From NCBI GenBank assembly GCA_020283515.1, contig JAHZTW010000001.1:65016725-65080724 (forward strand): a stretch of DNA of 64,000 bases, given 5' to 3'. Each line of letters starts with the position of its first letter. The stretch's first letter is position 1. Positions 1-12,543 of this stretch are shown piece by piece. This DNA is from Alliaria petiolata (lineage: Eukaryota > Streptophyta > Magnoliopsida > Brassicales > Brassicaceae). The notes beneath the pieces were generated by a model, which saw nothing but the letters and a program-made list of their open reading frames with translations, did no database searches and was not told the DNA's origin. A program made the translations under genes and the position numbers.

Positions 1-1
1 T

Positions 2-334
2 GCCCCTCAGCGGTCCGCCGAAGATGATCCGGTCGTCCTACGTGCCAAGATAGCGACTCTCCAACAAAATCAAACCGAATATCAACAACAAGTCAAGGCT
101 GAACTTTCGGAGTACGACGCTATCTTCGAGATAATGGCAGTGGGAAATCCCCAGATCGCCGCACTCTTGCAAGAGAAGCGGAGACGACGAGCGGCAACAA
201 CACATGCCGGGCCCAGCCATTCGACAGAGGAACACTTGACCGAGCAAGAACGCGAATCACGGCGCGTTGCGGCTGAAGCTACTGAAGAAGCACGACGGCT
301 TATCCCGGATTTTGATTATGGCCTAGAGGAGTAG
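2..334 (+). CDS. C-terminal part of a CACTA (En/Spm-type) transposon protein, cut by the window start
   Basis: The reading frame is open from base 2 to the TAG at 332-334, giving about 110 residues with no start codon in the window. It is rich in Gln, Glu and Arg and looks like a coiled coil: a stretch around AKIATLQQNQTEYQQQ is followed by NPQIAALLQEKRRRR. That composition is typical of the C-terminus of plant Ptta/En/Spm transposase-type proteins (Pfam PF03004), as I remember the family. The assignment rests mainly on context: the frame ends 580 bp before a canonical CACTA terminus, with CACTA-style subterminal repeats between. The catalytic part would lie upstream of the window, so activity cannot be judged. 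It could instead be a second element-encoded protein. Confidence 0.6.
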   Translation, partial: APQRSAEDDPVVLRAKIATLQQNQTEYQQQVKAELSEYDAIFEIMAVGNPQIAALLQEKRRRRAATTHAGPSHSTEEHLTEQERESRRVAAEATEEARRLIPDFDYGLEE

Positions 335-454
335 TTTTATTCTATTTTTCTTAAAAACCAAAAATATTTATTTTTATTTTTATTTTAAATTTTAATTTTA
401 AAATTTTCTTTTTTGTAAATATTTTTTTTTATTTTAAATTTAAAAGTTTACTAG

Positions 455-900
455 GTATTTACGACGAAAATAAGTTTGCCACGATTTAAGGACGAACTCT
501 GTTGCAACGGTTTTGCGACGATTTTTAAGTTTGCCACGAATTTACTACGATTATTTTCTCCTCAATTTGCCACGAATTTACGACGATTATTATTTTGCTA
601 CGAATTTACTACGATTTTTTTCCCCTCAATTTGTCACGATTTTACGACGATTATTATTTTGCTACGAATTTACTACGATTTTTTTCCTCTCAATTTGCCA
701 CGGATTTACGACGAATTATGTGTCTCGCTATTTAACGACTAATTTACGACGACACTATTAACGACGATTTTACGACGAAATCTGGATCTCCCAACATTAA
801 CGAGGAATTTGCGACGAATTTGCTTTCGCGACGATCGATTACCGACGATTGAATTTTCGTGACAAATTCGTTGCGACTGTCGATTTGCCACGAATTCGGC
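455..900 (+). repeat. CACTA subterminal repeat array (ACGACGA motif; 64-bp tandem unit)
   Basis: Many copies of ACGACGA/CACGAATT, including a 64-bp unit repeated in tandem (the CTCAATTTG landmarks start at 561, 625 and 689). Such arrays are known in En/Spm elements as binding sites for the regulatory transposase protein; binding here is inferred. Short frames across this array are simple translations of the repeat and not genes. Confidence 0.8.
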
Positions 901-929
901 CCTCGTAAAAAGTATGTTTTCTTGTAGTG

Positions 930-3900
930 CACAGCCGCTACTGACTGCATATATATGTTATAAAAAAAAATTGAACTGCATATATACACAAGACTACATT
1001 CAGCACCACACGTAAACAACACTGAGATCCTATATTAAAATAATTATATAACACAACTGATTATATACTTCTGTATGTGGATGTAACACGTGTCTATAAA
1101 CACGTGTCATCAACTTGTTCGACCACATGCTCCATAGACATTTCTAGACTGCATCTGGACTAAGGTCTATAGGTAGTAAACGACTCATAAACTACTTTGC
1201 TTGGGACTGTGGCTCTTCTTTAGCATCATTTCCTTATATTATTATCTAATAATTAAATAAGTATTTGAATGAAATCTTTGTCTCTTTGTAAGAAGACACA
1301 TGGCATGGAGGAAATTCGTCACGAAGAGGAGAAGCAGCTAATGAATCTAGACTTCCAATGTCCTGGGAATTTGGGTTTCTCCTGGATGACTGGATCAACA
1401 CGACAACGGTTTATAAGATATTCAGTAAAATATGTATCAAACAAAATTCAAACATCTAAAATTCTAATGTAATGTAACTACTAACTAGCAAACATTGTGC
1501 TTCTCATTTTTCGAAGTAACCATCAAATGTTCGTCTTTTCAAAAAAGACCATAAAATGTTCGTCATATGGTTAGGAATTTTATCAAACACCATATTATTA
1601 TAATTCTAGTATAGTCTCTCTTCTCTATATAAAAGGCAAAAGCTTTTAAAATATTGAACACCGTTAGTTCACTTGGATGAGTTTACGTTCTTAAATTCGT
1701 TAACACACCAATACGAAAGATTTGCGGTTTGGCCCTTCCGAAGTGGCCGGGCTATAGAGCTCTCACTGTCCCCTACGAACGATAAAGAGACACACATTTA
1801 TACGTTTTTTTTTAATTGTAAGCTAGGGTTTCATAAATATGCACAAGTGATACGTGTACGTTTTAAGATCATACATATAAATACACTGTACACTATCATA
1901 TAATTTTATAAAGCGAACACAAACTCATACTGAAATTTGATTTTTAAACATAAATTTAAAAATAGAGGATTGAGTTGGGTCCAAATGGTAACATATATAT
2001 CTTGCTGAATGTGGAAAATGGAACCTGACTGATTTTTTGTGTGTTTTTTGGCATAATCTTGCTGAATAACTACGAATTCAAATGGTAACCGAGGAATCTA
2101 TCTGAATAACTGAAAATATTTATAACTTAAATGGTCTAAATGGTTACGAAATAAATAAAATATATTGCCAAAAATTTAAAATTTTCACTTCGATGTTTAC
2201 TTATCATGTTAAAAATTTTAATTTAAAATTTATAAAGTTATAAGTATTCTATTTTTAAAATAAAAAAGAATTTTTTATTTATTAAAAATTAGTCCAATTA
2301 AAGATTTGGTTTTCTAAAAGTAATGATTTAGAATATTTTTTACTGATTGAAAACAATAATTCTCTAGTTAGTGTAACTATTTATAAATCTTAAACTAAAA
2401 TCGATTCTCATCGCAACTCTACTACATAGATTTGAAGTGGTTATTATTTTATTTTTATTTGATATTATCAGTTATTTTAATTTATTAAGTCAAAATTTCG
2501 CTTTAATCTTAAATTAGATTTGATAAACGTATATAGATGATTGTTTTATTTTAGATTTATTTTTAATAAATATTTTTCCTTTTTTCTGTATTTTTATTAT
2601 ATATATATATATATATATATTTTATTTTAAATAAAATCACCAAAAAATTTGAAATAGCTCTATTAACATGTTATGGTCGACCAAATTTTATAATATAGAC
2701 TCAATATTTATTCAGGCCAATTATTACCATGTTACTGTTGGACCAGATTTTATAATATGAACTCAATATTTATACAGGCCAAGACCGACTATATTTAAAT
2801 ATATATGGTTTTACGAATTTTGGGCAAATGGTGTATATTTTTTGGGTCAATATTTCTCTCAATTCAGCTATTTCGCTAATACCAGTTACAACCTTAATTG
2901 CTAATTTTTATTAAAAAACAAAAAATCAGCTAGCTAAAAAAAAAAGTATTCAGCTATTCAGCTAACTAAATTCAGCTGATATAAATGTGAATGTTTTTTT
3001 GTTTTTAACTTAATTTTCACTCAATTGAATAATTATTTTGTTAGCGTGTCTTAAAAAAGAAAAGAAAGAAAAATCAGCCAACTAAATTCAACTGGTGTCT
3101 AGCTGAATTTTTCGGCCAAAATTCAGCTGACGGAATGTTACCAGTTACTGCAGGAAATTAAATGTGAGGGGTCTCAAACTCAAAGCATATTCTCTAATAA
3201 CTAGGTCTCACGTCTCCTCCCCATTTACTTCAGACTTATTCTTCATATTTCTATATATAATGTTTTTGTAATTAAGATGGCATGAATGTTAATATTTAGA
3301 AATATTAGTATGTCGACATGCATGAAAACCCAAATTAACCACCCAAATGTCGACATGCATACTAACCGAAATCCAAAGTAATCTTTAAAATATATAGAAC
3401 AGTATGTATTTTTATTTTTTAGTGATACTTGTGTGTAAAATTCAGTCTAAAGCAAAAAAGTTCAAATATATTAGGAATCTACTATCAAATGTGAGATAAA
3501 ACATAAAATAATATATAAAGGATATGTTTTGAGTTAAAAATCTATGAAATTCAATAATAGTGTTAAACACTTAAACCTGTTAGAAAAAGTATGTCGACAT
3601 GCGTGTAAACCCATATTGACCACCCAAATGTCCATGCATGTATAGTCGAAGAATTTTAAGTCGTATCCAAACTAATTTCCAAGTATATATATATAGAGTG
3701 GTACGTATGTTTGGTGATATTTAGGTGTAGAATTTAATTTAAAGCAAAAAATTGAAATATGTTAAGAATCCACTATCGAATGCGAGAGAAAATCTCATCT
3801 AAAGTAATATTAAAAAAATATGTTTTGATATGGAAATATATAAAACTTAATACTATTATAAGATGATCCAAAGTAGCATATATTGATGAATTTTAAGTGA

Positions 3901-5941
3901 GATTTAATTAGAAGGTAGATCGAAAAAAACCATCTCGGAACCATAAAATAATACATACGGCATAAGGTAATTGATTAATTCACTATATATTAATTAATTT
4001 GAGTTCGAAATTTTGGAACTTAACAAAATAATTCGATGAATGATGTATACTGTATATAATATCAGGTCAAACTTCAAAGATCACGTGGAAGAGTGAAATA
4101 TCATGAATAGAAACAAAACTGAAAATTTGTTTCTTTGTTGGAGAAGCAAACGAACCAAACAAAATTCCAGACGTTAAAATGTTTGACTTGGCAAAGCCAA
4201 TAACAAAGTGATATATATAACCTCCAAACGTCTTTCTATTTTCGATGAAAAATCTTTAAATGAGACCTCATTTTTACATATACCAAAAAAACGTACGTGT
4301 TAAGAGGGTATGTCTGAAACATGCCATGTGGTTAATGGGCCGTTGGGGGCCTAGAAACGTTTCAGTGACGATATAAAAATAATATGTCCTCACCATGTCT
4401 CGAGATCATACTCCAAACTGCCATGTGTGACAAGGTATTGAATAGAATTTCTGAATCCATTTTCATTCAAATATCAATGAATACAGCTTTGATCAAGTTG
4501 TGGTAGCTTTTGGCAAAGTTTTCAATTATTTGCCATAGCTTTGGGGATTAATCTGGATTAGTATCCCACTCGGAGTAATCCTGTAACTGTTCACTATAAA
4601 TTTTAAACTTGTAGTGTCCAAAGATATTGAGGCATTATGTTTAGTCATTTTATTCAAACTTTATGAGTAGATAATAACAAAATATACACCTAAGAGTCAT
4701 ATATTATTCTATATGCAGTTCTTGAATCTTAGGCAAACTATGCATCGATGTAGTGTTGGATTTCTACCTTTAAAAATTTCTCACTATCCTTTGTGTACCT
4801 AAATAAAAAGAGGTTTAAATTGCTCTATCTATATACAAAAAGAAACATAGGACATTGCACTCAGCTTGAGCCAGCTTTGCGTTCTTGTGACGGGCATTTA
4901 CATGATTACATCGAACAGTTATTGCGGTGCTTTCTATAAAATATATTGAATAAATTGTTTTTCCATATCAAAACTAAGAGGAATAGGAGGAATAATAATA
5001 ATGAAAGGAAAAAAATGAATTGAATAAATTGTTTTTCCACCAATTTTTGTTCAATTTGATACTTTTCTATTTTTTAGAGTAACATTTATAATTTGGAGGA
5101 ATGTTAATTTAGGATAAATGGTAGATTTTTAGAGAAATACAAAGGAATAGTAAATTCCTTCAAATTTTATTCCTCTACGGTATCATCCATTTGCATCCAT
5201 AGATTACCATAATCATTGCGCTTTCTGTTGGGCCGATTTTATTGGACTTAATATGGTTAAGGCCTAATCAAACTTGAATTTTCATATATAAAAAAAAAAT
5301 CACTTTTCAAAAATTTGCGCATTATCTCCTTTATTTGGTTACTGATATAATATTTGAATATTTATTTTCTATCTCTAGGATCATATGACAAGTCATCAAA
5401 ATCATATGTTAATGGGATTTTTGTTTAAAAATCGATTGATTTTTTATTTTTTTTTGTTGTTGATAAAAATAAATTAGTTATTTCAATTTACAAAAGTGAG
5501 AGTTAAATCTAAACAAAAAATTAACAAATTAAGCACACAAACAATTAATTCCAGATAAGCCGTAGATTTTTTTTCTCTGAATTAAGTCATAAAATCTAAT
5601 TTAACAAAAAATTAGAATATAATATTAACATACCAAAAATAATATTTTAAAACAAATACTACTTTTGTACATTAAATTCAACCAAGAATTAAAAATTTCA
5701 AGGTTTTGAGTTCTTGTCGATGAAAGATTCAGAAAAGAGGAGGGAGAGTTGAATTTTGTATGTACTTGGACCTTTTTTGTTTGTTTCATGTTGTTAAATT
5801 AAGTTTGCATTGGGGTCAATTTTTTTCCCATACTTAACTTTTATCAAAAATGATGTTACAAATACAACACAAACGAACAATACGTCAATACCGTTTAAAC
5901 ACGTCAAAACCAAATCGCAGACATTTATTGGTTCTTTAAAA
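930..5941. other. AT-rich intergenic DNA, no gene recognised
   Basis: No coding pattern was recognised in about 5 kb. Visible structure: two ACACGTGT boxes at 1086-1093 and 1100-1107; a (TA)n microsatellite near 2597-2620; a roughly 65-bp tandem duplication at about 2665-2790; clusters of ATTCAGCT/CAGCTGAAT between 2860 and 3130; and a diverged tandem duplication at about 3307-3870. Short open frames at 1269-1472 and 1673-1903 show no recognisable protein. Confidence 0.6.
3307..3870. repeat. Diverged tandem duplication, unit about 285 bp
   Basis: AGTATGTCGACATGC starts one copy near 3308 and another near 3590. The two then run in parallel (CACCCAAATGTC, AATTTAAAGCAAAAAA-like, ATCCACTATC-like blocks) with many substitutions. 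The unit has no coding potential and no recognised terminal features, so its nature is unknown. Confidence 0.6.
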
Positions 5942-6941
5942 CAATGTTTTCACGCCCGGACCGGACCGGTCGGTTCGTCCGGTTTACCCGCGATCCGGTC
6001 ACTATTCCGATCCAGTTCCACTGTTAAAATCCGCTACTTTTAAAACCGTTAAAATCCAGAAAAATCCGCGGTTAAACCGTGAACCGCTGATCCGTTCACC
6101 CGGATGAACCACCAATTTAGTTTTTAAATCGTTTAATTAATGTAATCTTTCACTAAATTTAGGGTTCAATACATTGGTTCTAACTTGTAAGAGCATCAAC
6201 GACTTAACAATCTCGTATTTGTTCACTACAACTTACGTTTGCAAGATAGGTGAGTATAGTAGAAAGTTATATGTTTTTATATAGCTTAAATTATAACAAA
6301 TTGCTTACATGTTTTGTAATGTACAAGACTAAAAAAAAATCGTATGATCCTGTTGATTATAAATCTATTGATAAAATCGAGTTTTGGATCGTAGAAGAAG
6401 AAAAATAAACTGAACTTGATTATGATGAATTAGAGAAGGCTCTTACTCAAGAATATTCCAAAGATAATGAAGAGATAAATCCGGAAAATTCTAATGGTAA
6501 ATTTTATGATTTATTTTTTAGTTGTATGTAATATATTGACTAAATTATGTGATTTTTTTTCTTTATTTTTTGATGAAGAAGTCACAATGCAACCTGAAGA
6601 ACATGAGAGAAATGACCATGAAGATAATTACGATTAGTCGCTGTGTTTTTCTATTTTTTTAATATATTTCACTATTTAGTTTGGTTAAATTTAAATTTAA
6701 ATTATTTAATCATTTTAATATTTTATTATTATTATTGAACAACTTTGTTTTGTTCAAATGATATGAATATTTTTTATATCTAATTTATTATTATATTTTC
6801 AAAACTATAATATATATATATTATATAAAAATTTATAAATTAGTTAATCCACAGTCGAACCGGCTCGACCAAGATAAACCCGATAACCCGGTGATCCGAT
6901 AGATATTCTGATTTACTGTCCGGATCGGTTTCAAAACATTG
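5942..6941 (+). mobile_element. Internally deleted hAT transposon, 1,000 bp, with 8-bp target duplication
   Basis: The element is flanked by identical 8-bp duplications CTTTAAAA (5934-5941 and 6942-6949). It has terminal inverted repeats starting CAATGTTTT, with GC-rich CCGGACCGG-like subterminal stretches unlike the AT-rich surroundings. The 8-bp duplication and CA-starting ends fit the hAT superfamily. It retains a relic of the transposase C-terminus (separate entry) but no catalytic core, so it is a non-autonomous deletion derivative. Confidence 0.9.
6197..6530 (+). pseudogene. Relic of hAT transposase C-terminal exons
   Basis: The segment at 6197-6249 translates as QRLNNLVFVHYNLRLQD, the conserved LVxVHYNLRL motif near the C-terminus of plant hAT transposases, and is followed by a splice donor (GTGAGT at 6250). 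After a putative acceptor near 6327 the frame gives KSYDPVDYKSIDKIEFWIVE and then an in-frame TAA before an acidic tail (TELDYDELEKAL). The exon phases do not join cleanly and the stop is internal, so this is a dead remnant. It shows that the 1-kb element derives from a full hAT transposon of the same strand. Confidence 0.8.
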
Positions 6942-6949
6942 CTTTAAAA

Positions 6950-7875
6950 CATATTACGAATTCATAAGCAATTTTTAACAAAATAAGAGTACGGTTTTTA
7001 TTTAATAACACTTTTTGCACTTATACGGTGGCTTATCCAAATCAAACCGTACGGCCTAATCTTCTATGTCCATGAGATCCATGTATTTTAAACCCAACAA
7101 ATCCATAATCGATAGTCATCGCTGGACAAATCAAAACATAGCCGGAAGGAATGATATAACTCATCAAACTTAACATAAACTCAGATTCTTCTTTGACCCC
7201 AATCCCAAATCCTAAACGGCGAAAGAGAAAAGACAAAATTTAACAAATTTAACAAAACTTTAGCTCTATTGAAAGGTGAAACCGAAACAAAGACTTTATC
7301 CTCAATCAAAGTGAAGAACTGTCAAAGAGGAGAAGAAACGAAACCCAAACAAAATAAACAATAGTTTAAACAAGAAAAATAATAGTAGTCTTCTCGAGGA
7401 CAGAAAAAAATAAGATAAGTTCATAAAAAAATACAACAACTTCCGAGTCAAAAATTGTTATTATTATTATATATTTGTTTTTTACGAATGATGTGAGATC
7501 TAACTATTCAGAATCAACTTTTACATATTTTAATTTAAAGAATAGCATTCCATCCCAAATAAAGTTTGAATCATAAAGGAACCAACCCATTGTATTATCA
7601 CTAGTTTACCTTCTTTTTGATGAATCAAAATTTGTTTTGTGTTTGTAATTATTATTATTAGTTTTATTAACATATAATAGATTTTTTCAAAATTGTATAG
7701 AGAAGCTAACACCCAATTATTAAAAATTCCAGTAATTAGGAGTGGTACCTCCTGATACTTGTCTTATACTTGAAAAACTAAATATCTGTCATTATCAAGA
7801 CAAGTAACAACTAACAAGTAATACAATTAAGATTCTTGTAATACCCAGGTTGTTTTACCAGTTACTCCTTTTAAA

Positions 7876-7919
<44 letters not shown>

Positions 7920-10140
7920 TATATTACAATTTTAAAAATTAATTAGTGTGAACTATTATATTTTCAATATATATAATTATTTAATATATTAATAATTATT
8001 TTAAAATATCAAAATAAATAAAATTTAAAAATAAATAGCATATTAAATATAATAGTATAATTTTTTGCTCATTGATTATTTTTGTTATTTTTTTCTCCAA
8101 CAGTTTCAGTTTTTATAACGGTTCAAAAATCCAAATCGGAGAAACTAAATTTACATAAATTAAATCGTAAAGGTAGTTTCAAGCACTACATCTTAATTTA
8201 TTCATCTTTACGTTTTGTGCGCATGGATATATGAGATAAAAAAAATTGTTAAAATTCCTCTTGCTTCTCTCAGATTTTTTCAGGAAAGTTGAAAATGCTG
8301 GCCGTTCCGTTGGTTGGAACATCGTCTTCTCCAGCTCGGAGTATTCTGTAACAAAAGTCACTTCCCGCTTATTGTTGGCGATCTTGCAGTGCATCGCCCA
8401 AATTAACGTTTCTAATTGTGTATGTAATAGAGATAAATTTTTTTGTAGATTCTAAGTTTTCATAAATGACTCATTAGTTGTTGGGTCAGATTGATAACCT
8501 AAAACGATATGAGATTTTTAGCGGTAAGTTGAATCTTTTAGCGGTAAGTTAGAGTAATAAAGTGGTTATAAAATATTTGAAAACTGTAAAAAGACATGTA
8601 TGTCAATACGGTACAAAAAGCTGAGTGTAATAATATTGATAACATTTTCTATACTGTTTTTATGATTGGTAACTATTAAAACGATATAACTTTTAACGCA
8701 GTTTTACGGTAAAGTTTTTGTTTACCAATCAAAATTGTATTGAAACAGTATTATCATAACCTTGACTAGAGTGTGGGCTGCTCAAATCTTTGTTCGCATG
8801 TTGGATTACCTCGGGCACCACATTTTGCTTTTTACCATATTATTGCCTTTGATTTTGCCATGGGTATGATTTTCCTTGGATTGCGATTCATATTGTAGTA
8901 AATTTTTTTATTACGAACTTTTTAAATATATTGTAATAACCAGAGATACATATGCATTCTATCATTATTCGATAGATCTTAAAACAAATGGGTCATATTC
9001 GTAAATATAGTATTTTTGAAAAAAAAATATTTGGAGATATCAAAATGTCCTAACCTATAAAGTTGGAGGACACTCAAACATAACATGATTGATCGTTTCT
9101 GATTCTGCCACCACATCGTATATAATGTTTATCACACTTAATTCACCGCCCATGCAAATTAGCAGCCACTTAAAGACAATTCGAGACATCTGCCAAATGA
9201 AATTTCAAGTTGCTAATTACCTAATTCACAATCGTTTTATCTGGGTTAATTATCCAAAAAAAAAAACAATAAAGAAGATGGTGGCAGCTTTGATTCATGA
9301 TCCGTGATTGAGTGCAGGGACAATTTATAATAATACTTTTTTGTCGTAAATAATAATGACAAAACAATACTCCAACTTAAAATAATCATTAATACACTAT
9401 TAAGTCAACTCCCTGGCTTCCCCACCTCCGCACGTTCGTCTCTCTGTCCACTCATTGACTCCATCTCCACCTTTTTCTCTGCTATCGTGCGCCTAAACCT
9501 GTCACATTCCATTGTGCTAACTTACTTTCCACCTCATCTAATTAACGTGCGCCGTCCTTTATTATCACTACCCTATTATTTTGCAAATCATTTCAAAGAT
9601 TACTTCTCTTTGCCAACTTGCAAATGTAATTTTTTGTTGTTGTCCTTATCACAAAATGTCAATGACATCACACTTTTTCCTCCGTCAATAACAAAATTTC
9701 TTGTATTTTTTTTTTTTTGCAAATACACATTTTATATTTTGGAATTAATTTGTTTTTTTCATCGCCAAAGTCAACTAACTTTACATTAGAAGTTAACAAA
9801 TTTAAAGTATATGTTTTTTGTCAACTGATTTTTAAAAAAGTGGAAATTAACGTTGACAAACAAAAAAAAGAAACTGTAACTAAAACGTCAATCAATTATC
9901 CACACCAAAAACCAAAAATACCTTTTGTCATTACATAATACACGTGGCAGCTGGATTTATGTTAAAAATAAGTCATCGGTGGGCCCGGCCCAATAGAAAC
10001 AGTTAGAATAAGATGCCAAATAGTCAGAGTCAGAGAACACAGAAAAGGAAGAGCTGATATATAAAACGTCATCGTTTTAAAGACCGAATCCAAATATATA
10101 TAATGTAAAATATATACGTGTGCTTTTGTTTTGAAAGAAA
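6950..10140. other. AT-rich intergenic DNA upstream of NUDT25
   Basis: No gene recognised. A (TA)n microsatellite lies at 7880-7917. Short frames at 7042-7236 (-), 8179-8394 (-), 8246-8455 (+) and 9487-9789 (+) show no domain I know and no intron signals that would extend them. A possible decayed MITE near 8480-8760 could not be bounded. The last few hundred bases should contain the NUDT25 promoter. Confidence 0.55.
7880..7917. repeat. (TA)n microsatellite
   Basis: An uninterrupted AT dinucleotide run of about 19 units. Similar shorter runs occur at about 2597-2620, 25659-25690 and 63646-63667. Confidence 0.9.
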
Positions 10141-10241
10141 GCGTACACACACACAAACACATGTTCTTCGTTGCAGCTTCGTTGGGTTAAAAACTTTTCT
10201 CCTGCTTTTAGGAAGTCAAAGATTTTTTAAAAAAATCCAAG

Positions 10242-10824
10242 GTTTGATTCTTTAGTTCTTCGATTCTTGATTTTCGTTTTTTGTTTCCCAGATCTATATG
10301 TTTTAGATTTGTTCTATTTGTTCATAAGTGTTCTGGTTCTTGAAATTGACTTAACTCTGATTATATCATTCTGGACTCTCTTTTTTTTTTTTAGTTTTTT
10401 GAAAATCGATTAAAGTGTGGAGTTGCAAACATTTCTGGATATTTCCTGCTTTGATTAGTGAATAGAAATCAAACAGGATTGCTTCTAGTTTGTTTTCTTC
10501 GATCCGAATGTTAGACAATAGAGTAATCAGGTTTTTTTTTTTTTTTCAGGAGAAGAATCTATCAAAATTATGAGATCTGCTATCGAAAATTGAAAAAAAA
10601 TTTAGGGTTCTTTTTTCTTTTTAAATTCTCATCTTCGTTATTGCAGTAATATAAAAACATTTCTGGATTTGCAAAACAGAAAAGAGAAGATTTACATACA
10701 GTAGTAGAACCAACTGTTAAGTCTGTAATTATAAGTAGTTATGCTGATAATTCTTGTTATGTCATAAAATGACAAAATTCTGTTAAATAACGGTATTAAT
10801 GTATGAAGTGGTTAATTGATTTCA
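10242..10824 (+). other. NUDT25: Probable 5' UTR intron of NUDT25
   Basis: A donor (CAAG/GTTTGATTC, near 10242) and an acceptor (TTGATTTCAG, ending at 10824) bracket T-rich DNA just upstream of the ATG at 10841. Leader introns are common in plant housekeeping genes. The call is from splice-site appearance only. Confidence 0.5.
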
Positions 10825-10840
10825 GCAAAAAAAAAAAAAA

Positions 10841-11929
10841 ATGGAGAATCTACCTCCTGGTTATCGTCCCAATGTTGGTGTTTGTCTAATCAACTCGGAT
10901 AATCTGGTAAACATTTTTCTTCATCTAATTCAGCTTTCTGATTAATTACTAATCTGCCACTGTTGTGATAGTTATGACCATTGTTATATGATTCACAGGT
11001 ATTTGTAGCTTCGAGATTGAATGTTCCTGGAGCATGGCAGATGCCACAGGTGTGTGTTGATCACTCGCTTCGATTTGAAATTTGCGAGTTTTCGATCTGT
11101 TCTCTCTGTTTCTATATCTCTTTTAAATTCATGATGTTGTTTAGAGAAAACGTAGCATACTACTGATGCTTAACAGTTACCACTGTAATGGGAATAAAAA
11201 AATGATCAAGAATTTGATAAGGAATCTTGAGAGAAGATGTTCCTTAGATCGGTTAACTTATCACCAGTTTTAAAGTATCAAGAAAGTAAGTTTTTCTCTG
11301 CTTTGCGAGTATCTTAAAGCCTCACCACACCGGATGGATGTTACAGGGAGGAATTGAAGATGGAGAGGATCCAAAGTCAGCAGCCATGAGAGAGCTACAA
11401 GAAGAAACTGGGGTCGTTTCAGCTGAAATCGTCTCTGAGGTTGGTATTTAACAATTGATACAATACTAAAACCGATATGAGTCAGAGGATTTTACCAACT
11501 AATCACTCTGGTTTTCCGATGCATAAACAGGTTCCAAATTGGTTGACATATGATTTCCCACCCGCAGTAAAAGCAAAGGTTAACCGTCTCTGGGGCGGTG
11601 AATGGCATGGTCAAGCACAGAAATGGTTAGTCTTCAGTTTTTTTTGCAATCAGAACACAAGAAGAGAACGAGTGGCTCACTGTTCTGAAACCTAATGTAT
11701 CCACAGGTTTCTAGTGAGGCTGAGGAACGACGAGGACGAGAGAGAGATCAATCTTGCGAACAACGAAGCGGATTCAGAGTTTGCGGAGTGGAAATGGGCG
11801 AAACCGGAAGAAGTGATAGAGCAAGCTGTGGATTACAAAAGGCCAACCTACGATGAAGTCATCAAGACTTTTGGTTCCTACTTGAACGATACAGGAAGAG
11901 CTGCTAAATGTAAATCAGCCAAGTGGTAA
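10841..11929 (+). CDS. NUDT25: Nudix hydrolase 25 (diadenosine tetraphosphate-type hydrolase), five coding exons
   Basis: Exons at 10841-10906, 10999-11049, 11347-11439, 11531-11625 and 11707-11929 join in frame to a 175-residue protein; all introns are GT-AG. Residues 40-62 (GGIEDGE...REL..EETGV) form a complete Nudix box Gx5Ex7REUxEExGU. The start MENLPPGYRPNVGVCLIN is typical of the RppH/Ap4A hydrolase group of Nudix proteins. The length and exon content match A. thaliana NUDX25 (At1g30110) as I remember it, an enzyme that cleaves diadenosine polyphosphates and possibly ppGpp-like nucleotides. No transit peptide is seen, so a cytosolic location is likely. The start is the first ATG after the 5' UTR intron acceptor. 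The gene converges on PDH-E1 beta, 614 bp away. All Nudix residues are intact, so it should be functional. Confidence 0.93.
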
Positions 11930-12543
11930 ATTAATAAGAAAACAAGAATCAGTGTTTGTCTTTTTGCTTTTTGTAAACTGTTGTTTTTTTCTTTTTTAGT
12001 GGGAACCCTTTTGGAATGCAAAAGGTTTCTCTCTAGGTTTTTTTTTTTTTGTGTTCATTTTTGTAAATTGGTTTATTGGTACTAGAAGGTTTTGGTTTTG
12101 GTTTAACAAGGGGTTATTGTAATAAAATCTTTGTTTGGACTTTGGATTCAGAAGGAAATGAATTGTGCATGTGTTTATGACTAACCGTAAAGAAATTTCA
12201 AAGGTTGAAAATTATTGTAATTAGTAATTTAGTACAACGGAATATAAATGATCAAACCTGACGAGATTTTTGTATTTTACCTTGAAACTATCTCTACATT
12301 TAAAAACAAAATTAAACAGGATGAGAGTTGTGTATGTGATTATGACTGAAGGTAAAGAAATTTAAAAGGTTAAAAATACAAATGTGGGAGATAAATTAAC
12401 AAACGAAACAAATTTCAAAACCATATTCCAAGACACAACAAAGTGAGACAAACTTTAACAAAACCAAACCAGTACTAAGCTAAAGAGAAATAGAATTTGG
12501 AAAGGGTAAATGGTAAATAACGGTTCACCGGATAAATATGAAT
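11930..12543. other. Intergenic space between convergent NUDT25 and PDH-E1 beta genes
   Basis: It should hold the two facing 3' UTRs. A short imperfect direct repeat (GTAAAGAAATTTNAAAAGGTT-like) appears near 12185 and 12350, about 165 bp apart. No other gene is seen. Confidence 0.6.

Larger units (their letters stand above)
1..929 (+). mobile_element. 3' end of a CACTA (En/Spm superfamily) DNA transposon
   Basis: The right terminus is TGTTTTCTTGTAGTG at 915-929, the inverted complement of the CACTACAAGAAAACA ends of Arabidopsis CACTA elements. Inside it lie dense subterminal repeats built on (T)ACGACGA and TTTGCCACGAATT, as expected for transposase-binding sites. The element protein ends at 334. 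The left end and the 3-bp target duplication lie outside the window or cannot be matched. Confidence 0.82.

Noticed and set aside
476..761. Two overlapping frames rich in Phe, Tyr and Arg
   Set aside because: Translations of the CACTA subterminal repeat, no coding pattern.
8480..8770. Possible MITE
   Set aside because: TTGATAACC and GGTTATGATAAT look loosely inverted, but no consistent ends or target duplication could be set.
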